Of a stretch of 9,680 nt of DNA, positions 7,195 through 9,680 are shown piece by piece. Under the pieces are notes generated by a model. That model had not been told where the DNA came from and ran no database searches. It saw only the letters and a list, made by a program, of their open reading frames with translations. Positions within the stretch are counted from its first letter, which is position 1; each line of letters starts with the position of its first letter. A program made the translations under genes and the position numbers. This DNA comes from Actinomycetes bacterium. GTDB taxonomy: Bacteria; Actinomycetota; Actinomycetes; Actinomycetales; Demequinaceae. The DNA lies in NCBI GenBank assembly GCA_023411615.1, contig JAEYOR010000068.1, forward strand, positions 1-9,680. Reading direction: 5' to 3'.

Positions 7195-7295
7195 GGGTGC
7201 TCCTTTGCGTTCCCGCCGCCCTCGCGGTGGCCGTATGCGAATGGTTGAGAAAATCAATCATTTATATTGTCGATGATATTGGCTACCATGGCGCT
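7195..7295. promoter_or_regulatory. divergent control region between the SDR operon and the marR-like gene
   Basis: This 101-bp gap is the only intergenic stretch from which both the minus-strand operon and the MarR-family gene can be transcribed. Bases 7240-7285 are strikingly AT-rich for this window. They contain TATATT (7263-7268), five of six matches to a -10 box for the rightward gene, overlapping TATAAA read leftward (7266-7261). Candidate operator half-sites are ATCAT (7257-7261) and ATGAT (7273-7277), inverted with an 11-bp spacer; TTGA (7245-7248) and TCAA (7254-7257), inverted with 5 bp between; and ATATTG repeated directly 12 bp apart (7264 and 7276). MarR-family regulators usually bind such repeats in the divergent promoter beside their own gene. 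No convincing -35 boxes were found. The role as a control region is well supported; the exact sites are tentative. Confidence 0.6.
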
Positions 7296-7769
7296 ATGAC
7301 AAGCAAAGGCGCGAGGAAGCCTCAGTCCGGCAATGGTCGCCGGCTTGAGGGTGCCGCTTTGGTTGAGCACCCCAGCTTTCTCCTCGCCCGCGCCAACGCG
7401 CGTTCCTTGTCCTTAGGCAATGCCGCTCTGCACCCGCTTGGCCTCCGAGTGCGCTCGTACTCAGTCCTCGCTTTGGCGTCAGGAGATGAGCGCCCATCGC
7501 AGCGGGAGCTTGCGTCATTCCTCAGCCTCGACCCGAGCCAAGTGGTGCCGCTCGTCGATGACCTTGAGGCGAAGGGGCTTGTTGAGCGGGTCGCCGACCC
7601 CCGGGACCGGCGCGCCAACGTGGTGCGTGCGACCGCGAGCGGAATCGATCTGCTTGCCATCGCGCGGCAGGCGCTCGCGGCAGTTGACGACGAGTTCTTT
7701 GATGGCCTCACAGAAGAGCAGCGCGGGGTCCTCACCGAGATGTTGGGGTGGATCGCTTTCCGTGACTGA
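7296..7769 (+). CDS. MarR-family transcriptional regulator
   Basis: Small dimeric winged-helix regulator, 157 residues, divergent from the catabolic operon it probably controls. The MarR core is clear: SQRELASFLSLDPSQVVPLV (68-87), helix-turn-helix with the recognition helix at about 79-92, then LEAKGLVERV and the wing DPRDRRANVVRATASG (101-116) with the DxRxR pattern typical of the family. Flanking helices at about 23-62 and 117-155 would form the dimer interface. The first 22 residues are basic and probably disordered. The frame opens at 7188, inside the neighbouring gene's ribosome site, so the ATG at 7296 is preferred although its own ribosome site is weak; a short-leader transcript from TATATT at 7263 would suit it. 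MarR proteins near CoA-dependent aromatic catabolism often respond to an aromatic acid or its CoA ester; the ligand here is unknown. Confidence 0.88.
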   Translation: MTSKGARKPQSGNGRRLEGAALVEHPSFLLARANARSLSLGNAALHPLGLRVRSYSVLALASGDERPSQRELASFLSLDPSQVVPLVDDLEAKGLVERVADPRDRRANVVRATASGIDLLAIARQALAAVDDEFFDGLTEEQRGVLTEMLGWIAFRD

Positions 7770-7912
7770 GCGCTCCACCCTCGTAACGGCCGGCCATCAC
7801 GGCTGGCGGACGGAGGTGTTCGTAGTGCGGGTCGAAAGAGCGAGAGTGTCCGCGCTCCGGACGCCTCCGTGCGCCCTGCGGTCAGTCAAACAACAGTCCC
7901 CAAACCCCGATC
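7770..7912 (+). other. non-coding gap with dyad symmetries before the FAH gene
   Basis: No credible gene lies here. Two weak dyads are visible: GTCCG (7848-7852) and CGGAC (7858-7862) around a 5-base loop, and ACGGAGG (7810-7816) with its complement CCTCCGT (7864-7870) 47 bases later. Neither is followed by a T tract, so neither is a convincing terminator for the MarR gene. They may be regulatory or chance in GC-rich DNA. Confidence 0.3.
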
Positions 7913-7928
7913 TATGGTGAAAAACATG
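7913..7928 (+). promoter_or_regulatory. -10 box for a probably leaderless FAH transcript
   Basis: TATGGT (7913-7918) fits TAnnnT and is followed by 7 nt and then the ATG at 7926. This is the spacing at which actinobacterial transcripts begin on the start codon itself. A weak -35 candidate, ACAACA (7890-7895), lies 17 bp upstream. The alternative is ordinary initiation using the GGTG at 7916-7919, so the two readings compete. Confidence 0.45.
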
Positions 7929-8711
7929 CGCATCACTCGCTTTACCAATGGCGGTCAGGCACTCCATGCGCGCGTCGAAGGCGCCCCTGGCGAAGAGGTG
8001 CTCGCGGTCCTGACAGGGGACCCGATGTACGAAGCCAGCGAACCCACCGGCGAGCGAATCCCCCTTGACGATTCCGTCCGGCTCCTTGCCCCCGTGGTCC
8101 CGCGATCCAAGGTGATCTGCATGGGCAAGAACTACGAATCCCACGCCAAGGAGGTGCCGAGCAGGGGGCCAGACTCAGACGTGCCGATCGTGTTCCTCAA
8201 GCCGAACACGGCCGTCATTGGACCCGACGATCCGATCGTATTGCCCCCCTATAGCGATGACGTTCAGTTGGAAGCAGAACTCGCGGTGGTGATTGGCCGC
8301 ACCGCCAAGGACGTGTCGCCTGAGGACGCGCATGAGTACATTTACGGGTATACCTGCGCCAACGATGTGACGGCCCGCGACTTGCAACACCGGGAGGACC
8401 AGTGGTTCCGCGCGAAGTCCTTTGACTCGTCCCTGCCACTTGGGCCATGGATCGTGACTGAGCTCGACGTCAGCGCCCTCGGCATTGGATCGCGGATCAA
8501 CGGCGTGTCTGCCCAGCACGGCAACACTGCCGACATGATCCATGATGTGGCGCGGGCAGTGGCGATGGTGAGCGAAGTTGTCACGTTGCTGCCCGGTGAC
8601 GTGTTGCTGACGGGCACTCCGTCAGGCGTGCGCCGCCTCTCTCACGGCGACATCGTCGAGATCGAAATTGAAGGGATTGGCACCCTCCGCAACCCCGTGA
8701 TTTCTCGCTGA
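7926..8711 (+). CDS. fumarylacetoacetate hydrolase (FAH) family enzyme
   Basis: Metal-dependent enzyme of the FAH superfamily, 261 residues, in the group of small single-domain proteins that includes acylpyruvate hydrolases, oxaloacetate decarboxylase and the isomerase/decarboxylases of homoprotocatechuate breakdown. The family-opening segment KVICMGKNYESHAKE (62-76) carries G67 and H73. Predicted Mg/Mn ligands are E116 and E118 in LEAELAVVIG and D147 in NDVTARDLQ. K164 in AKSFD and PLGPWIV (171-177) complete the site, and LLPGDVLLTGTPSGV (221-235) is the typical C-terminal signature. ATG 7926 is chosen because the family N-terminus (MRITRF) starts there; ATG 7914 and earlier codons would add residues unlike the family. 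It probably has its own promoter rather than reading on from the MarR gene. A role in cleaving a ring-fission product would suit the neighbouring catabolic genes, but such enzymes also do housekeeping oxaloacetate decarboxylation. Confidence 0.9.
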   Translation: MRITRFTNGGQALHARVEGAPGEEVLAVLTGDPMYEASEPTGERIPLDDSVRLLAPVVPRSKVICMGKNYESHAKEVPSRGPDSDVPIVFLKPNTAVIGPDDPIVLPPYSDDVQLEAELAVVIGRTAKDVSPEDAHEYIYGYTCANDVTARDLQHREDQWFRAKSFDSSLPLGPWIVTELDVSALGIGSRINGVSAQHGNTADMIHDVARAVAMVSEVVTLLPGDVLLTGTPSGVRRLSHGDIVEIEIEGIGTLRNPVISR

Positions 8712-8721
8712 AGCCGCCCAG

Positions 8722-8769
8722 TAGGCTGGCGCGGTGACCGCGTTGGTGCCCCCAGCGTCGGCCGCATGA
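8722..8769 (+). promoter_or_regulatory. -10 box followed by an 11-codon leader minicistron
   Basis: TAGGCT (8722-8727) fits the actinobacterial -10 pattern and is followed by 6 nt and a GTG at 8734, the usual geometry for a leaderless start. That GTG opens only 11 codons (MTALVPPASAA) before a TGA at 8767-8769. The TGA overlaps an ATG at 8766 that is in frame with the downstream HAD gene. A tiny leaderless leader coupled to the HAD gene by ATGA is one reading; a chance ORF is the other. Confidence 0.35.
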
Positions 8770-8786
8770 AATCCGGCGGAGATGAG

Positions 8787-9536
8787 GTGAGCGTGGCGGC
8801 CATCGAGGGCGTTTTGCTCGATATCGACGACACACTCGTTGACTCACGGGGTGCGTTCAGGCACGCGCTGCAGGTGGTGGGTGACCTGTATTTGCCGGCG
8901 GGCTTCGACGTCGACGCGATGACAGCGCACTGGCGGGCCGACGCCGCCGGTTGGTACCGCGCGCACGCTCGGGGAGAGATCACTCACCGGGAGCAGCGCA
9001 TGCGCCGGGCAAATCTGTTGCACGACGCCTACGGCGGCCCGGTGCTCGACGAAGCGGCATACGACGAGTGGGATGCGCAGTTCGAATCGGCCTTCCGCGC
9101 GGGCTGGCAGGCTCACGAGGACGCTCTTGCACTGGTGGATGCTCTTGACGCGGCGGGAATTGCGTATGGGGCCGTGTCAAACGCGGACTCCGCGTACCAG
9201 ACGGTCAAGCTCGCGTCTGTGGGACTGTCTCGGGTGCCCATGCTCGTGGGCGTCGACACATTTGGGGTGGGCAAGCCTGACCCGCGGGTATTTGTTGAGG
9301 GAGCGCGCTTGCTGGGCGTGGACCCGGCGCGCGCGGCATACGTGGGGGATGAGAAGGACATCGACGCTGGGGCCGCAGTTGCCGCCGGGCTGGCGGTGGG
9401 GGTGTGGCTCGACAGGCCCGGTGGGCATCCCCAGCCGGGGGATCTCCCACCTGGGACGGTGCGGGTCGAGAGTCTCCTCGACGTGAGCCATGTGCTGGAG
9501 GTTGGCGAGTTTGGGCAAGGCGCACGGCTCGGGTAG
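8787..9536 (+). CDS. HAD-superfamily hydrolase (phosphatase-like)
   Basis: Cytosolic phosphatase-like enzyme of the HAD superfamily, subfamily I with a helical cap, 249 residues from the preferred start. Numbering from the alternative ATG at 8766, motif I is LLDIDDTLVDS with nucleophile D19 and acid/base D21; motif II is S138 in GAVSNAD; motif III is K170 in GKPDPRVF; and motif IV is VGDEKDID (D195, D198, D200). A helical cap fits between about 30 and 115, with many W, R and H residues. All catalytic residues are present, so it should be active, but the substrate cannot be predicted; phosphoglycolate-like or nucleotide substrates are common in this group. GTG 8787 is preferred because GGAG (8778-8781) sits 5 nt upstream. 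ATG 8766 would add seven residues and would be coupled to the possible leader minicistron. The stop codon forms part of the tRNA promoter. No functional link to the catabolic genes is evident. Confidence 0.88.
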   Translation: MSVAAIEGVLLDIDDTLVDSRGAFRHALQVVGDLYLPAGFDVDAMTAHWRADAAGWYRAHARGEITHREQRMRRANLLHDAYGGPVLDEAAYDEWDAQFESAFRAGWQAHEDALALVDALDAAGIAYGAVSNADSAYQTVKLASVGLSRVPMLVGVDTFGVGKPDPRVFVEGARLLGVDPARAAYVGDEKDIDAGAAVAAGLAVGVWLDRPGGHPQPGDLPPGTVRVESLLDVSHVLEVGEFGQGARLG

Positions 9537-9539
9537 ACT
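9511..9539 (+). promoter_or_regulatory. tRNA-Gln promoter inside the 3' end of the HAD gene
   Basis: TTGGGC (9511-9516) and TAGACT (9534-9539) are separated by exactly 17 bp and stand 24 bp before the mature tRNA. The -10 fits TAnnnT, and the -35 has the TTG half of the consensus. The first three bases of the -10 box are the stop codon of the HAD gene, so promoter and coding sequence share bases. Confidence 0.6.
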
Positions 9540-9547
9540 GACTCTCC

Positions 9548-9561
9548 GGTTCGCGAGAACC
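9548..9561 (+). other. perfect hairpin in the tRNA precursor leader
   Basis: GGTTC (9548-9552), loop GCGA and GAACC (9557-9561) form a perfect 5-bp stem closed by a GNRA-type tetraloop, ending two bases before the first base of the tRNA. It falls in the 5' leader that RNase P would remove. It may keep the leader from misfolding with the tRNA; there is no T tract, so it is not a terminator. Confidence 0.45.
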
Positions 9562-9563
9562 AT

Positions 9564-9638
9564 TGGGCTATGGTGTAACTGGCAGCACGACTGATTCTGG
9601 TTCAGTTAGTTGAGGTTCGAATCCTTGTAGCCCAGCCA
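9564..9638 (+). tRNA. tRNA-Gln (anticodon CTG)
   Basis: Reads CAG glutamine codons. The cloverleaf folds completely: acceptor stem TGGGCTA (9564-9570) pairs with TAGCCCA (9628-9634); the D stem GTGT pairs with GCAC around loop AACTGGCA; the anticodon stem ACTGA/TCAGT encloses loop TTCTGGT with anticodon CTG at 9597-9599; and the T arm carries TTCGAAT. The 5-bp T stem contains two G-T wobble pairs. The first pair is U1-A72, a known glutamine tRNA identity feature. G73 is followed by an encoded CCA (9636-9638), so the 3' end need not be added. It is a single gene with its own promoter and terminator. Confidence 0.95.
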
Positions 9639-9642
9639 ACGA

Positions 9643-9675
9643 GAAGGCCCGCGCGAGCGGGCCTTCGTTGTTTTT
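9643..9675 (+). terminator. intrinsic terminator after tRNA-Gln
   Basis: GAAGGCCCGC (9643-9652) and GCGGGCCTTC (9657-9666) form a perfect 10-bp GC-rich stem with a 4-base GCGA loop, followed by GTTG and five T (9671-9675). It begins 4 bp after the tRNA CCA and should end the tRNA transcript. Confidence 0.9.
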
Positions 9676-9680
9676 GCGGG

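Noticed and set aside
7195..7257. Upstream extension of the SDR gene to 7257
   Set aside because: The added 21 residues are basic and unlike SDR N-termini, and a strong AAAGGAG site 5 nt before ATG 7194 fixes the start.
7188..7295. A 36-residue N-terminal extension of the MarR regulator starting at ATG 7188
   Set aside because: It would start inside the neighbouring SDR gene and run through the AT-rich divergent promoter. The MarR fold needs none of it.
7848..7862. Hairpin after the MarR gene as a terminator
   Set aside because: The stem is only 5 bp and no T tract follows.
1..9680. CRISPR array, insertion sequence, integrase or attachment site
   Set aside because: No regularly spaced repeats, transposase or integrase motifs, or duplicated tRNA 3' end were seen. 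The tRNA-Gln is complete, and the window ends 42 bases after it.

Overview
The window looks like a chromosomal catabolic locus from a high-GC Gram-positive bacterium (Actinomycetota, possibly Micrococcales; the family is a guess). The reasons are strongly GC-rich coding sequence in every frame of use, GTG starts, TAnnnT -10 boxes placed so that transcripts start at or next to the start codon, and proteins (PaaX-like and MarR regulators, a multifunctional-enzyme-type SDR with a MaoC hydratase) of types common in that phylum. No mobile element, CRISPR array or phage gene is visible.

Left part, + strand (82-3318): after about 50 bases of suspicious pure G/C homopolymer come two different ABC permeases of the nitrate/sulfonate/taurine (SsuC/TauC) type, their ATPase and a PaaX-like repressor. 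The first three genes overlap and the fourth follows after 12 bp, so this is one operon. The substrate-binding protein is not in the window and may lie beyond the left edge.

Middle part, - strand (7194 down to 3315): a four-gene operon in the order SDR dehydrogenase, metal-dependent amidohydrolase-2 protein, MaoC-type (hydratase 2) hydratase, AMP-forming acyl-CoA ligase. It ends tail to tail with the PaaX-like gene, the stop codons overlapping in a CTAG. A MarR-family regulator (7296-7769, +) is divergent from it across a 101-bp AT-richer control region. Ligase, (R)-type hydratase and MFE-2-like dehydrogenase read as separate pieces of a beta-oxidation-like spiral acting on a CoA thioester. 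The amidohydrolase could remove or open a group on the same substrate. With an uptake system and a PaaX-like regulator next door, the whole looks like import and CoA-dependent breakdown of an organic acid, perhaps aromatic or alicyclic. The substrate cannot be read from the sequence, and no acyl-CoA dehydrogenase or thiolase is present here.

Right part, + strand (7926-9680): a fumarylacetoacetate hydrolase (FAH) family enzyme with an apparently leaderless start, a HAD-superfamily phosphatase preceded by a possible leader minicistron, then tRNA-Gln(CTG) with encoded CCA and a strong intrinsic terminator. The FAH enzyme could serve the same catabolic theme; the HAD and tRNA genes look like ordinary chromosome.
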